Virus record (IMG/VR): IMGVR_UViG_3300030104_004046
Coordinates: 1 to 36,306 of that record
DNA length: 36,306 nt
DNA from: a virus
Direction: 5' to 3' (one strand)
The position numbers were made by a program, and so were the translations under genes. The notes beneath the pieces are model-generated. The model was given only the letters and a program-made list of their open reading frames with translations, was not told the origin of the DNA and did no database searches. Positions 16,337 to 24,116 of this stretch are shown piece by piece; within the stretch, counting starts at the first letter, position 1, and each line of letters starts with the position of its first letter.

Positions 16337-19300
16337 GCAATACCTTATTAACTCCTGAATATATACCGCCTGGAACATACAATCCTTTTCGTTTACAGTT
16401 TGAAAAACTGCAACAAAGGAAACTCGGAAAGGATTTACGAGAAGGTGATCCTGACAAAACTTTTCTTGAATCTGATTATATTGGCCCACGAACCGAACAA
16501 GAACAACTTCTTGAACAAGCAAGACAACAAGTATCACAAGATTTTATTGGCCCACGAACTGAATTGCAACAAAATGTAGAAAGGCAAATGCAAGCTGATG
16601 CAGATGAAAGTTTAGGTTATCGTGTTGGAATTGGTGGATTACGAGATGCATTAGCATTAACAGCAAAGAATTTAAAAAATGTAGCAACAGATTATGCATT
16701 AACACAACTGCAAGCCAATGAAAGATTGCGTGCAAAGCAGCTTAAACAAAACGTTCCATTACCTAATTACAATCAAATTGGATCAGACATAAAAGCACAA
16801 TTAGATGATTCTTTAGTTCGTTTTATACCTGAAGTTCCAGAACCAACAGGTGATATTGCAAAAGCTGGTCGTGATATTGTGACATTTATCTCAACATATA
16901 TCCCAACTGCAAAAGCTATGGGCGCGTTTCAAGGAACAACTGGTCAACAATTTGTTAAAGGCGAACTTGCCGCAGTTATTGCAAGTCAGTTAAATTATGA
17001 TCCAAAAGATGAACGTATAGCAAATTTGGTCAATAAGCTGTCTCAAGACGATTCATTTGTAAATTCTGTATCAGGTTTGCTTGCATCTGATCCGAATGAT
17101 AGCGAAGCAGTTGGAAGATTAAAATTAGCAGTTGAAGATGCTGGTTTGGCTGCGTTGTTTTTTGGCGGTGCAAAAGGCATTGATAAATTAACGACAAAGT
17201 TTTTTTCAAAATATAAAGGAAAGTTTGATAATGTAAGTACAGATGAAGCAAAGAAAATTAAAGATGCTTACACACAAACTCGATCAGATACAAATGCAAG
17301 ATATGCCAGTAATATTAATTTAGATCGGATTAAATCAGAAGAAAGCGTAAAACAATTAATTAATCAACGTATTCTTGATAATCCCGATCAGTACACTGGC
17401 GTTCGTTTTCAAAGTCAGGATGTTACGCGAGAACTTGCGGAGTCAATGGGATTAGATGCAGTTGATAATATCCTTGATTTACCGATTAATGAATCATTTA
17501 AAAGCCCACAAGAAGCATTAGCTGCCCGCGATATATTAGTGACATCTGCTGCAAACATTCGCAACATGGCAAAAGATTACACCGCAGGAAATTTGAGTGA
17601 AAATCAAAAAATAATATTTAAAGAAATGATAGATAAGCACGATGCAATATCTGCAATAGTGCAAGGTAAAACAGCACAAGCTGGTCGCATACTTAACCAA
17701 TATAATATTATGGCAAAAGAAGGGCCGATTAGTTATGTACGTGGATTAGAACAATTACAAAATTCAGCACGACAAGGATCGACAGGTAAAAACCTTGATG
17801 AAATTGCTGAAGCAATAGCATCATTGCCTGATGATGTTTCTGATGCAAGTGCGTCAAGCACAATACAAAAAGCATTAGGATCATTTCATGGTAAGTTCCA
17901 AGAATACTGGATCAACGCATTATTGTCAGGCCCAAAAACGCACATGACAAATATTCTGTCTAACGCAATTGTAGGATTATATAACATTCCTGAAACAGCA
18001 ATTGCCGCAGGCGTAGGTACAATAAGAACAGGTATCAATAAACTTTTAAGAAGACCTTTAACAGATCGTGTATATTGGCGTGAAACTCCTGATAAAATGT
18101 TAGGCGCATTAGAAGGTGGATTAGAAGGATCAAAATTATTTTGGAATACGTTAAAAACAGGTAAACCTCCAGATCATTTAACTAAAGTTGAATTTCAAGA
18201 ACAACAAATTAAAGGTACGCTAGGTAATATAATTAATATACCAGGTCGTGCGTTAATGGCTGAAGATGCATTTTTTAAAGAAGTTGCAAACCGTATGTCA
18301 ACACGGGCATTAACACGCAGGCAAATAAACAGTGAAATAGAACAAGGTTTTTATAAAGTTATTGATCCTGCAAAAGTACAAAAAAAATTAGATTCTGAAA
18401 CTAAACAAGGTTTTTATTACGGCCTTGATAAAAAAACTGGTGAAAAAAATAAAAAAATATTGTTAGATTCTAAAAAAGCAATAAACAAACGTTATGAAAG
18501 TCTATTGTCAACAAGTCCTAAAACAAAAAAAATATTTCTTGATACACAAGATGCAATAGGAAAACGTTACCAAAATTTACTTGATAAACCATCTGATGAA
18601 ATTGTTGCTGCATCAAAAGAATTTGGTAATGTGCAAACATTTACTAATGATTTAACAGGTTTTCCTAAAGCATGGCAAAATCTCGTAGCGTCAAATCGTG
18701 GTTTACGTTATTTAACTCCATTTGTTCGTACACCATATAATATTCTTGCATATTCTGCTAAACGTTCTCCGCTTGGTTTAGCATCAAAAGAATTTCGTGA
18801 TGATTTGATGGCTGGTGGAGCAAAAGCAGATAGTGCGTTAGCGCGTGTAATTATGGGAACATCAACATCGTTAGCTGCTTACGAAGCAACAAAAAGTGGA
18901 TTGATGACTGGTGCAGGATCATCTGATCCTGACCGTTTAGCTGGTGAATATGTAGCTGGGGTGCAGCCTTATAGTATAAATTGGAAAGGTAAACAGTATT
19001 CTTTTGGGCGACTTGAACCATTTGGAACATTGTTAGGAGTCGCTGCTGATATTGCTGCTGCTCAAGATGCTATGTCAGGTGAAGAACAAGAAGAAGCAGT
19101 AGGATTGCTAACTAAATCAATTGCTAAAAATATGACTAATAAAACATTCTTGTTCGGTATTACGCAGGCTACAAATGCGTTATCTGATCCTGAAAGATAT
19201 ATGGATGATTTTTTAACTAATATAATAGGATCAGTCTCACCAAATTTATTAGGCCAATTAACACGCGCACAGTCCGATACAATTTATGATGCACGCGATT

Positions 19301-19752
19301 ATATGGATAAAATTTTAAATCGTGCTGGATTATTACCGATTGCAGAAATGGCAGGATATGATGCACCGCCTGCAAAATTAAATGTTTTTGGAGAAGATAG
19401 AAAACGTCAAGAATTTGCACCTGGCGGTTTTGTATCTGATTTTATCTCGCCAATAGGCAAAGGTGAAATGGTTGATGACAAAACTAAAATTGAAGCTAAT
19501 CGTTTAGATTTACAAATTGCACCATTAGGAAGAAGTTTACGGGGTGTACCATTAACTAATGAACAATATTATAAATTTGCAAAAGATACAGGCCAGCTAT
19601 TGAAAAAAGAATTAGATACTTTTGTTAATAGTAGCAGTTATGATCGTTACCAAGATTATGAAAAAATAAAAGCAATGAAATCTATAATAAGAAATGTACG
19701 CGAAGGTAAAAGAAATGAATGGTTTAGTAAATTTTATTATGATCGTGAATAA
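16333..19752 (+). CDS. Large internal virion / ejection protein C (1139 aa)
   Basis: The largest product. Residues about 50-90 hold two copies of the D(Y/F)IGPRTE motif. The block starting FHGKFQEYWINALLSGPKTH and MTNILSNAIVGLYNIPETAI (about 515-555) is a domain I associate with large polyvalent/ejection proteins of podoviruses; RYLTPFVRTPYNILAYSAKR (about 796-815) and RLEPFGTLLGVAADIAA belong to the same family. Around 680-760 a Lys-rich tract repeats itself (KKAINKRYESLL and QDAIGKRYQNLL). No transglycosylase motif is evident. These proteins are ejected with DNA to form a conduit in the cell envelope. Codons are more AT-rich here than in the coat genes. Confidence 0.75.
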   Translation: MSNTLLTPEYIPPGTYNPFRLQFEKLQQRKLGKDLREGDPDKTFLESDYIGPRTEQEQLLEQARQQVSQDFIGPRTELQQNVERQMQADADESLGYRVGIGGLRDALALTAKNLKNVATDYALTQLQANERLRAKQLKQNVPLPNYNQIGSDIKAQLDDSLVRFIPEVPEPTGDIAKAGRDIVTFISTYIPTAKAMGAFQGTTGQQFVKGELAAVIASQLNYDPKDERIANLVNKLSQDDSFVNSVSGLLASDPNDSEAVGRLKLAVEDAGLAALFFGGAKGIDKLTTKFFSKYKGKFDNVSTDEAKKIKDAYTQTRSDTNARYASNINLDRIKSEESVKQLINQRILDNPDQYTGVRFQSQDVTRELAESMGLDAVDNILDLPINESFKSPQEALAARDILVTSAANIRNMAKDYTAGNLSENQKIIFKEMIDKHDAISAIVQGKTAQAGRILNQYNIMAKEGPISYVRGLEQLQNSARQGSTGKNLDEIAEAIASLPDDVSDASASSTIQKALGSFHGKFQEYWINALLSGPKTHMTNILSNAIVGLYNIPETAIAAGVGTIRTGINKLLRRPLTDRVYWRETPDKMLGALEGGLEGSKLFWNTLKTGKPPDHLTKVEFQEQQIKGTLGNIINIPGRALMAEDAFFKEVANRMSTRALTRRQINSEIEQGFYKVIDPAKVQKKLDSETKQGFYYGLDKKTGEKNKKILLDSKKAINKRYESLLSTSPKTKKIFLDTQDAIGKRYQNLLDKPSDEIVAASKEFGNVQTFTNDLTGFPKAWQNLVASNRGLRYLTPFVRTPYNILAYSAKRSPLGLASKEFRDDLMAGGAKADSALARVIMGTSTSLAAYEATKSGLMTGAGSSDPDRLAGEYVAGVQPYSINWKGKQYSFGRLEPFGTLLGVAADIAAAQDAMSGEEQEEAVGLLTKSIAKNMTNKTFLFGITQATNALSDPERYMDDFLTNIIGSVSPNLLGQLTRAQSDTIYDARDYMDKILNRAGLLPIAEMAGYDAPPAKLNVFGEDRKRQEFAPGGFVSDFISPIGKGEMVDDKTKIEANRLDLQIAPLGRSLRGVPLTNEQYYKFAKDTGQLLKKELDTFVNSSSYDRYQDYEKIKAMKSIIRNVREGKRNEWFSKFYYDRE

Positions 19753-20169
19753 ATGCCAACATTTTCTCCTACGTCACAAGCACGTTTAGATACGTGTCAT
19801 CCAGATATTATTAAGGTCTTTAATGCAGTAGTTGCCGTCACTGATTGTACGGTTATTGAAGGCGAACGCACCATTGAAACACAGCGCGAGTATTTTCGCA
19901 CAGGCAAAAGTAAACTTGATCCAGACAATCCTGATCTGCTTGCAAAAGCCATGCATTGTAAAAGTCCATCGCTTGCTATTGATGTCATGCCATACCCGAT
20001 TGACTGGCAGGATAAAGAACGTATAGCGTGCTATGCAGGATTTGTTTTAGGTACTGCAAACCAATTAGGTATCAAATTGCGGTGGGGTGGAAACTGGGAT
20101 CGTGACCTGACAGTTTTGAATGCCACAGCAGGATTTTTTGATGGCCCACATTTTGAGTTGATCCAATGA
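19753..20169 (+). CDS. Endolysin: M15-family L-Ala-D-Glu type peptidase
   Basis: 138 aa. VIEGERTIETQREYFRTGKS is the hallmark strand and loop of phage M15_4 peptidases; His68 (AMHCK), Asp77 (LAIDVMP) and His133 (GPHFEL) are the three zinc ligands, and Asp84 lies in the usual YPIDW stretch. These enzymes cut the peptide cross-bridges of peptidoglycan at the end of infection. No signal peptide, so export depends on a holin. It follows the ejection gene with no gap and overlaps the first small membrane gene (ATGA), forming a compact lysis cassette. Confidence 0.88.
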   Translation: MPTFSPTSQARLDTCHPDIIKVFNAVVAVTDCTVIEGERTIETQREYFRTGKSKLDPDNPDLLAKAMHCKSPSLAIDVMPYPIDWQDKERIACYAGFVLGTANQLGIKLRWGGNWDRDLTVLNATAGFFDGPHFELIQ

Positions 20170-20372
20170 ATGTAAACATACCTGATAAGCAGGCATACCA
20201 AAAGAACAGACGATATATGGCGTGGGCTGCATTATTCTGCATGATAATTTCCACATTAGCAGTCTGTCATAATCCAGCACGTTTTGAGTCTGCTGAAGCA
20301 ATAATGATGATGATGTATGGATCATTGTCTGCGTTAGTTGCTGCGTATTTTGGTTTCAGTACACGTAAATGA
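20166..20372 (+). CDS. Small two-helix membrane protein, holin candidate
   Basis: 68 aa with a basic N-terminus (KQAYQKNRRY), a first membrane helix MAWAALFCMIISTLAVC, a short polar loop and a second hydrophobic helix IMMMMYGSLSALVAAYFGF, ending STRK. This is the layout of class II holins. It overlaps the endolysin stop and the next tiny membrane gene. Which of the neighbouring membrane proteins is the true holin and which an antiholin cannot be told from sequence. Confidence 0.68.
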   Translation: MNVNIPDKQAYQKNRRYMAWAALFCMIISTLAVCHNPARFESAEAIMMMMYGSLSALVAAYFGFSTRK

Positions 20373-20521
20373 TAGGGCTGACAATTTTCAACAAAATATT
20401 ATCATTTCTAATTTGTATTGCACCAGTATTAATTGCCACAAAAGTTAAAATTTTAAATCCATCATTAACGTCTGCATTTGTTTTTTGTATCAGTTGTATA
20501 TTTTTTGCATTCATTTTGTAA
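20369..20521 (+). CDS. 50-aa double-membrane-span peptide in the lysis cassette
   Basis: A short gene starting at ATG 20369, overlapping the previous stop by 4 bases (ATGA), encodes 50 aa: IFNKILSFLICIAPVLIA, a lysine-containing turn (TKVKILNPSLTS), then AFVFCISCIFFAFIL. Two hydrophobic helices with almost nothing else. Too short to be caught by ordinary length limits, but the coupling and the clean two-span form argue that it is translated. Possible antiholin or partner of the 68-aa protein. Confidence 0.55.
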   Translation: MIGLTIFNKILSFLICIAPVLIATKVKILNPSLTSAFVFCISCIFFAFIL

Positions 20522-20536
20522 ACAAAGGTTTATCCC

Positions 20537-20926
20537 ATGATCTTTTCAGGAATTATTAATGCCGTAGGTTCAGTTGCATCAACATTCATGGAAGGCCAAG
20601 TTGCTAAAAGCAAAGCAAAAGCAAATGTCATGGTAGCTGAAGCTGAAGCGAAAGCAGAAATTATGCGAACTGCTGCAACGCATGATGCTAAATGGGAAAT
20701 GTTAATGGCAAAAGGAAGTCAAGATTCCTGGAAGGATGAAGCATGGACAATTTTGTTTATCGCAATCATCATCGCTTGTTTCATACCAGGTCTTGCACCG
20801 CACATAGAACGTGGTTTCCAGGTACTTGAAAATTCAACGCCTGATTGGTTTGAAGTAGCAATTTATATTTCTATATCTGCTTCGTTTGGTTTACGTGGAT
20901 TTAGTAAATTTATTAACAAAAAATAA
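20537..20926 (+). CDS. Holin-like membrane protein (129 aa)
   Basis: Amphipathic N-terminus (IINAVGSVASTFMEG), a charged helical segment rich in Ala, Glu and Lys (KSKAKANVMVAEAEAKAEIM), then membrane helices AWTILFIAIIIACFIPGLA and FEVAIYISISASFGLRGF before a basic end. It resembles the 3-TM GTA/phage holin group, which makes pores for endolysin release. Its place right behind the endolysin and two small membrane genes supports a lysis role. Confidence 0.65.
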   Translation: MIFSGIINAVGSVASTFMEGQVAKSKAKANVMVAEAEAKAEIMRTAATHDAKWEMLMAKGSQDSWKDEAWTILFIAIIIACFIPGLAPHIERGFQVLENSTPDWFEVAIYISISASFGLRGFSKFINKK

Positions 20927-20937
20927 GGAGTAAGGTT

Positions 20938-21165
20938 ATGAATGATGTAAAAGAAGATACTGATGAAAAAAGAACATTCATGGGCCACGTTCTTGATCGC
21001 ACGCAACTAGACGAACAAATCATTGAAGGATATTCGGCAGCCGAAGCCTTTCTGAAAAAGAAACAATCTAACGTTCAGTTTGTTGCAAAGAACTTTCCAT
21101 ATGCCACTGGTGCTATAATCGCCATAGGATGCGTCACAGGAGTCATAATTGGTCTTTTACTATGA
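20938..21165 (+). CDS. Tail-anchored small membrane protein (ElaB/YqjD-like end)
   Basis: 75 aa, with an acidic soluble first half (KEDTDEKRTFMGHVLDRTQL) and one C-terminal helix NFPYATGAIIAIGCVTGVII. The end (F-PY-tgA-a-G--tG) recalls ElaB/YqjD-type anchors or DUF883. AAGGAG precedes ATG 20938. It is the last gene before the late-operon terminator. Could regulate lysis or be a spanin-like helper; unknown. Confidence 0.6.
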   Translation: MNDVKEDTDEKRTFMGHVLDRTQLDEQIIEGYSAAEAFLKKKQSNVQFVAKNFPYATGAIIAIGCVTGVIIGLLL

Positions 21166-21224
21166 GTGAGTCCATAATTTAATATTCGTTAAATCTGAGT
21201 CATTTAAAACGTGTTTTGATAATC

Positions 21225-21257
21225 GTGCTTCTGAGTCAATCGGAAGCACTTTTTTTT
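21225..21257 (+). terminator. Strong terminator ending the lysis/late operon
   Basis: A 10-bp stem (21225-21234 with 21240-21249, one G-U) with a 5-base loop, followed by eight T (21250-21257). It closes the rightward late transcription unit about 60 bases after the last lysis gene and isolates it from the integration region. Confidence 0.88.
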
Positions 21258-21379
21258 ATGCCTAAACATATTTACATAATTAAATACAGTTTTAGCACTT
21301 AAAAAAGTATCTAAAACGGTAATTACTTTTGATCAATATTACCGTATTCCTTTTCAATTATCAATTCAAAGAAAAGGAG
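21258..21379. promoter_or_regulatory. Regulatory spacer with an inverted ACGGTAAT pair
   Basis: AT-rich spacer before the first excisionase-like gene. ACGGTAAT (21316-21323) and its inverse ATTACCGT (about 21338-21345) face each other across roughly 14 bases, a likely operator or integration-protein site. ACGGT recurs at 21679-21683, 21691-21695, 21818-21822 and 21921-21925. I see no confident -35/-10 pair. Confidence 0.4.
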
Positions 21380-21385
21380 ATGAAC

Positions 21386-21646
21386 TTGGAAACACTTCCA
21401 CAGCTTTTAACCGTAAAAGATTTTAGCAGGATATTTAGCATTAGTGTTCCTATGATCTACAAACTACTTATGAAAGGAGAACTAGAAGCACGTAAGATTG
21501 GTGGAAAGACCGTCATTGATTGTGAAGAAGCCATGCGCTGGAAAAGCAATTTACCACAAAGCAAGCATGAAAGCATTAATGTTAAGAAAAGTCTAAAGCG
21601 AAAAATTGGAAAAAAAATATTGCAAAAAATTCGCTTGATTTTATAA
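21386..21646 (+). CDS. Excisionase-like winged-helix protein (first of two)
   Basis: 86 aa. LPQLLTVKDFSRIFSISVPM and IYKLLMKGELEARKIGGKTV form the helix-turn-helix plus wing of the HTH_17/MerR-like group used by Xis/AlpA proteins; the C-terminus is very basic (KKSLKRKIGKKILQKIRL). AAGGAG at 21374-21379 abuts ATG 21380 but lies 6 bases before TTG 21386, so TTG is the better start. Transcribed toward attP from the other side than the integrase. Likely bends attP DNA and favours excision or controls int. Confidence 0.68.
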   Translation: METLPQLLTVKDFSRIFSISVPMIYKLLMKGELEARKIGGKTVIDCEEAMRWKSNLPQSKHESINVKKSLKRKIGKKILQKIRLIL

Positions 21647-21676
21647 AAGAACAAGGAAGAACAAACATCAAAGTTC

Positions 21677-21697
21677 AGACGGTTTCTTAGACGGTTT
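21677..21697 (+). repeat. Direct repeats AGACGGTTT, possible arm-type sites
   Basis: AGACGGTTT occurs at 21677-21685 and 21689-21697, 12 bases apart (about one helical turn), with a variant AGACGGTAT at 21919-21927 on the far side of the suspected crossover, inside the end of int. Such spacing and flanking are usual for arm-type integrase or Xis binding sites. Binding is not shown. Confidence 0.45.
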
Positions 21698-21755
21698 TTG
21701 TCTAATTATGTTTAATAACGACCTGTTTTGTTCTTTTTTGGCAATTTACCTTTAT

Positions 21756-21779
21756 AAAAAAAATAGCAGAAAACTGCTA
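21756..21779 (-). terminator. Terminator for the leftward integrase operon
   Basis: Read on the minus strand, TAGCAG-TTTT-CTGCTA (21779-21764) is followed by eight T (plus-strand A 21756-21763). It lies 105 bases past the int stop. After integration it might also end the interrupted host gene whose 3' end lies between. Confidence 0.7.
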
Positions 21780-21803
21780 AATAAATGGCAGAAATCTGCT
21801 AAA
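21766..21803. repeat. Tandem 16-base repeat with hairpin form
   Basis: GCAGAAAACTGCTAAA (21766-21781) and GCAGAAATCTGCTAAA (21788-21803) differ by one base and start 22 bases apart, two helical turns. Each is itself a small palindrome. The left copy is part of the minus-strand terminator; the pair may also bind integration proteins. Confidence 0.55.
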
Positions 21804-21806
21804 ATT

Positions 21807-21857
21807 TTAAAGTCCTACGGTAACACCGCCATCAACAGTTATTGTCTGGCCTGCAAT
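21807..21857 (-). other. Probable attP core carrying the 3' end of a host short-chain dehydrogenase gene
   Basis: On the minus strand these bases read IAGQTITVDGGVTVGL and a stop, with a TAG just upstream in frame. That is the conserved C-terminus of SDR enzymes such as FabG-like reductases (consensus (I/V)TGQT-x-VDGG). A bare SDR tail, 26 bases beyond the int stop and with a terminator behind it, is best explained as the phage copy of an attachment site placed in the 3' end of a host SDR gene, so that integration rebuilds an intact enzyme. The exact crossover within or around it cannot be fixed here. Confidence 0.7.
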
Positions 21858-21883
21858 CTACCATCCTCGAAAGTATTTAACAA

Positions 21884-23254
21884 CTACAATAACTTAGCGG
21901 TTTTGGTATTTTGATTTAAGACGGTATTCCGTACGCTTTTTTGGTTAGTGTACTCATCAATACCTTTTGACATTTTTTTAGCCAATTCACTTTTATCAAG
22001 ATGACCATAGATCATAGTAGTTTTTATGTCTGCGTGACCTAATTGTTCTTGAACGTGTTTTAATGTTGCGCCTGATGATAATAATGCTGCTGCTGCTGTG
22101 TGGCGCAATTGGTGTGTTGTCCAATTAATATCATGTGGCTGTAAAATTTGTTTTAAACTACGATGTACTGATTCATTAAGAAATTGTTTATAATCACCAT
22201 ATCTATAACCTCCACACGCTGTACCAAATTTTCCTAATTTATAGTTAAAAACATACATATTATTAATATTATTTTCCAGACGTTCTTGCTTTTTCTTTGT
22301 CAGTAATGCAAATAATTGTGATGTTATTGGTATTGTATAACTATGATTTATTGGGCCTTTTGCTTGTTCCATCGTGATTATGTGGTTATCCCAGTCAATA
22401 TCCTGCCATTGCAAACCTACAGCATTCGCAATACGACAACCTGTAAAAAACTGAAAAAGTAATAAATCACACAAATACGGATTTTTTTCTTCAATAATTT
22501 TAAAACTTTTTACTAACAATTCCTTTGATATATGTTTTGGTTTTATATTACTTTCGCGTTTCATCAGGTCGTAAAACCTTAGACCATTTTCAAAATCTAG
22601 TTGTCTGTAAACTGACTGCGTTGAATCAGGGCTTGGTAAAATATCTGGTGCTTTTACATTCCAGTATTTATGACACCTGTTTATAATTGCTTTTAGCATA
22701 GTAAATGCTTTTTGATTATATGAAGTGTAAGTTTCTTTTCTTTTTACAAGTTTGTAAGTAGCAAATTTCCATATATTTTCAATATTACATGGGTATTCTT
22801 CAGATGTTTCTAATTGATAATTATTTAATTTATCAGCAAATTCTAATAAATTATCGTGAGTAAACGTAAATATTTTTAAATTATCTGGAAAATAATATCT
22901 AAACGCAAGAATACTACGTAATCTTTGAATTTTTACTTTTAACTTAACTTTTGCACGCGGATATTTGATTAAGTCTTTTTCAATACCATCCAATTCCTCA
23001 CGCGCGTACCGTTCATAGCATTCGCGTACAGTCGGTGATTCAATTATTTTACGTTCTGCAAGTTTTTCTGCCCGTTTAATTTCTGCTGGCGAACGGTACG
23101 TTCCTTCAAGTATTTGTAAATGCAACCTTGTTGCTTCAGCTTTAGCAATTCTTTTATCAGTTGTTCTTAACGATTGTTGATATTTACGACCTTTGTGTTC
23201 GCACTTGAACTGCCATATAGTCGTTCCTTTCTTTTTCCATGCATGATCTGCCAT
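21884..23254 (-). CDS. int: Tyrosine-recombinase integrase
   Basis: 456 aa. N-terminal arm-binding part [20 protein letters not shown], a helical core-binding region (about 75-205), and a C-terminal catalytic domain with Arg274 ([15 protein letters not shown]), His381 and Arg384 ([15 protein letters not shown]), His407 (LGHADIKTT) and the nucleophile Tyr416 (MIYGHL). It joins attP to attB and, with Xis, reverses it. Repeated GGAAGG before ATG 23254 gives a strong ribosome site lying inside the upstream excisionase-like gene, so their translation is coupled. The gene ends beside attP, the normal arrangement. Confidence 0.95.
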   Translation of the reverse strand: MADHAWKKKGTTIWQFKCEHKGRKYQQSLRTTDKRIAKAEATRLHLQILEGTYRSPAEIKRAEKLAERKIIESPTVRECYERYAREELDGIEKDLIKYPRAKVKLKVKIQRLRSILAFRYYFPDNLKIFTFTHDNLLEFADKLNNYQLETSEEYPCNIENIWKFATYKLVKRKETYTSYNQKAFTMLKAIINRCHKYWNVKAPDILPSPDSTQSVYRQLDFENGLRFYDLMKRESNIKPKHISKELLVKSFKIIEEKNPYLCDLLLFQFFTGCRIANAVGLQWQDIDWDNHIITMEQAKGPINHSYTIPITSQLFALLTKKKQERLENNINNMYVFNYKLGKFGTACGGYRYGDYKQFLNESVHRSLKQILQPHDINWTTHQLRHTAAAALLSSGATLKHVQEQLGHADIKTTMIYGHLDKSELAKKMSKGIDEYTNQKSVRNTVLNQNTKTAKLL

Positions 23255-23421
23255 TCCTTCCTTCCTTCCTCGATATATGAATCAACATCATCGGGATCGA
23301 ATTTTTTCGTTCTCCCAATTTTTATATATTTGATTTCACCTGAATTAACAAGTCTGTCAACAGTCCTGTACGAAACAGACAAACGTTCTGCTACTTCATT
23401 TTTGGTTAGTAATTTTCTCAT
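23167..23421 (-). CDS. Excisionase/AlpA-like helix-turn-helix protein (second of two)
   Basis: 84 aa. [20 protein letters not shown] followed by [20 protein letters not shown] is a textbook HTH_17/AlpA winged helix; [12 protein letters not shown] ends the domain near residue 55. The last 30 residues are read from DNA that also encodes the first 29 codons of int in another frame, an 88-base overlap. Start ATG 23421 overlaps the RecT-type gene's stop. Possible roles: excisionase, or regulator of int expression. Which of the two Xis-like proteins performs excision is open. Confidence 0.75.
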   Translation of the reverse strand: MRKLLTKNEVAERLSVSYRTVDRLVNSGEIKYIKIGRTKKFDPDDVDSYIEEGRKEWQIMHGKRKERLYGSSSANTKVVNINNR

Positions 23422-24116
23422 GTTTTTTTGCTATCCCTTTGTTCTGAATCAACTTTTTCCAATTCAATGATGTCGTCTTCTACTACATCGTCTAGCAAAC
23501 TTTTATCTGCTTCTTTTTTTTCTATTGGTATGTCTTGTAGTTCTTCTTTCACCTGGAAACCGCCTAATGCTTCTGGTACAGCATCGCGGAGCAATCGCGC
23601 ACGCGCACGTAACTGAAGCATACGATCAGGATATTGTGTCCAGGGACCAGGCTTACCCCACAGTTTCGCACGCTTTGCCTGATCAACACTGAATTGTGAC
23701 GTATAGACTTGTTCGCGATCTTTACGCTTTAGTGTGCAGACTGCCGTAGGATTATCGTCATCTTTTGAAGGCGGTGTTTCAGTAAAATGTTCAATCAGTC
23801 CTGATTCATTCGCTAATGCCAATGGGCCATCACCAAATAATGTCGGTTTATTATTAATGACGTAAATAAATTCTAAGGCCCATGACGGATCTTTTCCGAT
23901 AGACATAGCTTTCATCATGCTTACCACTAACATTGCTTTTTTCTTATCTTCAGCAAGTCGGTCTGTTCCCGCTAAATACATTCCTGCTTGTGCAAATTGT
24001 TCTGCAACGTTTGTGCATTGCGTCAGGTTTGTCGGAATTAACGGTCTGATTAATCCTTCGTATTGGATCACTTCATTTTCATTTACAGTGTCGGCTATGT
24101 TTTTTTGTGTCATCAT
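23418..24116 (-). CDS. recT: RecT-type single-strand annealing protein
   Basis: 232 aa. FAQAGMYLAGTDRLAEDKKK at 41-60, SWALEFIYVINNKPTLFGDG at 78-97 and WTQYPDRMLQLRARARLLRD at 159-178 followed by PEALGGF fit the RecT-like family (the YP--ML--RA pattern). These proteins anneal complementary strands exposed by a partner 5'-3' exonuclease. The C-terminal tail after 190 is strongly acidic, as in SSB-interacting proteins. It overlaps the RecE-type gene upstream by 4 bases and the AlpA-like gene downstream, which places recombination and integration in one operon. Confidence 0.8.
   Translation of the reverse strand: MMTQKNIADTVNENEVIQYEGLIRPLIPTNLTQCTNVAEQFAQAGMYLAGTDRLAEDKKKAMLVVSMMKAMSIGKDPSWALEFIYVINNKPTLFGDGPLALANESGLIEHFTETPPSKDDDNPTAVCTLKRKDREQVYTSQFSVDQAKRAKLWGKPGPWTQYPDRMLQLRARARLLRDAVPEALGGFQVKEELQDIPIEKKEADKSLLDDVVEDDIIELEKVDSEQRDSKKT

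Noticed and set aside
16333-19752. Lytic transglycosylase in the large ejection protein
   Set aside because: I looked for the usual catalytic Glu context (ES-f) near a terminus and saw none that was convincing.
21708-21914. 68-codon plus-strand frame over the attP region
   Set aside because: It crosses the integrase terminator, the SDR tail on the other strand and the end of int; no ribosome site, low-complexity start. Explained better by attP structure.
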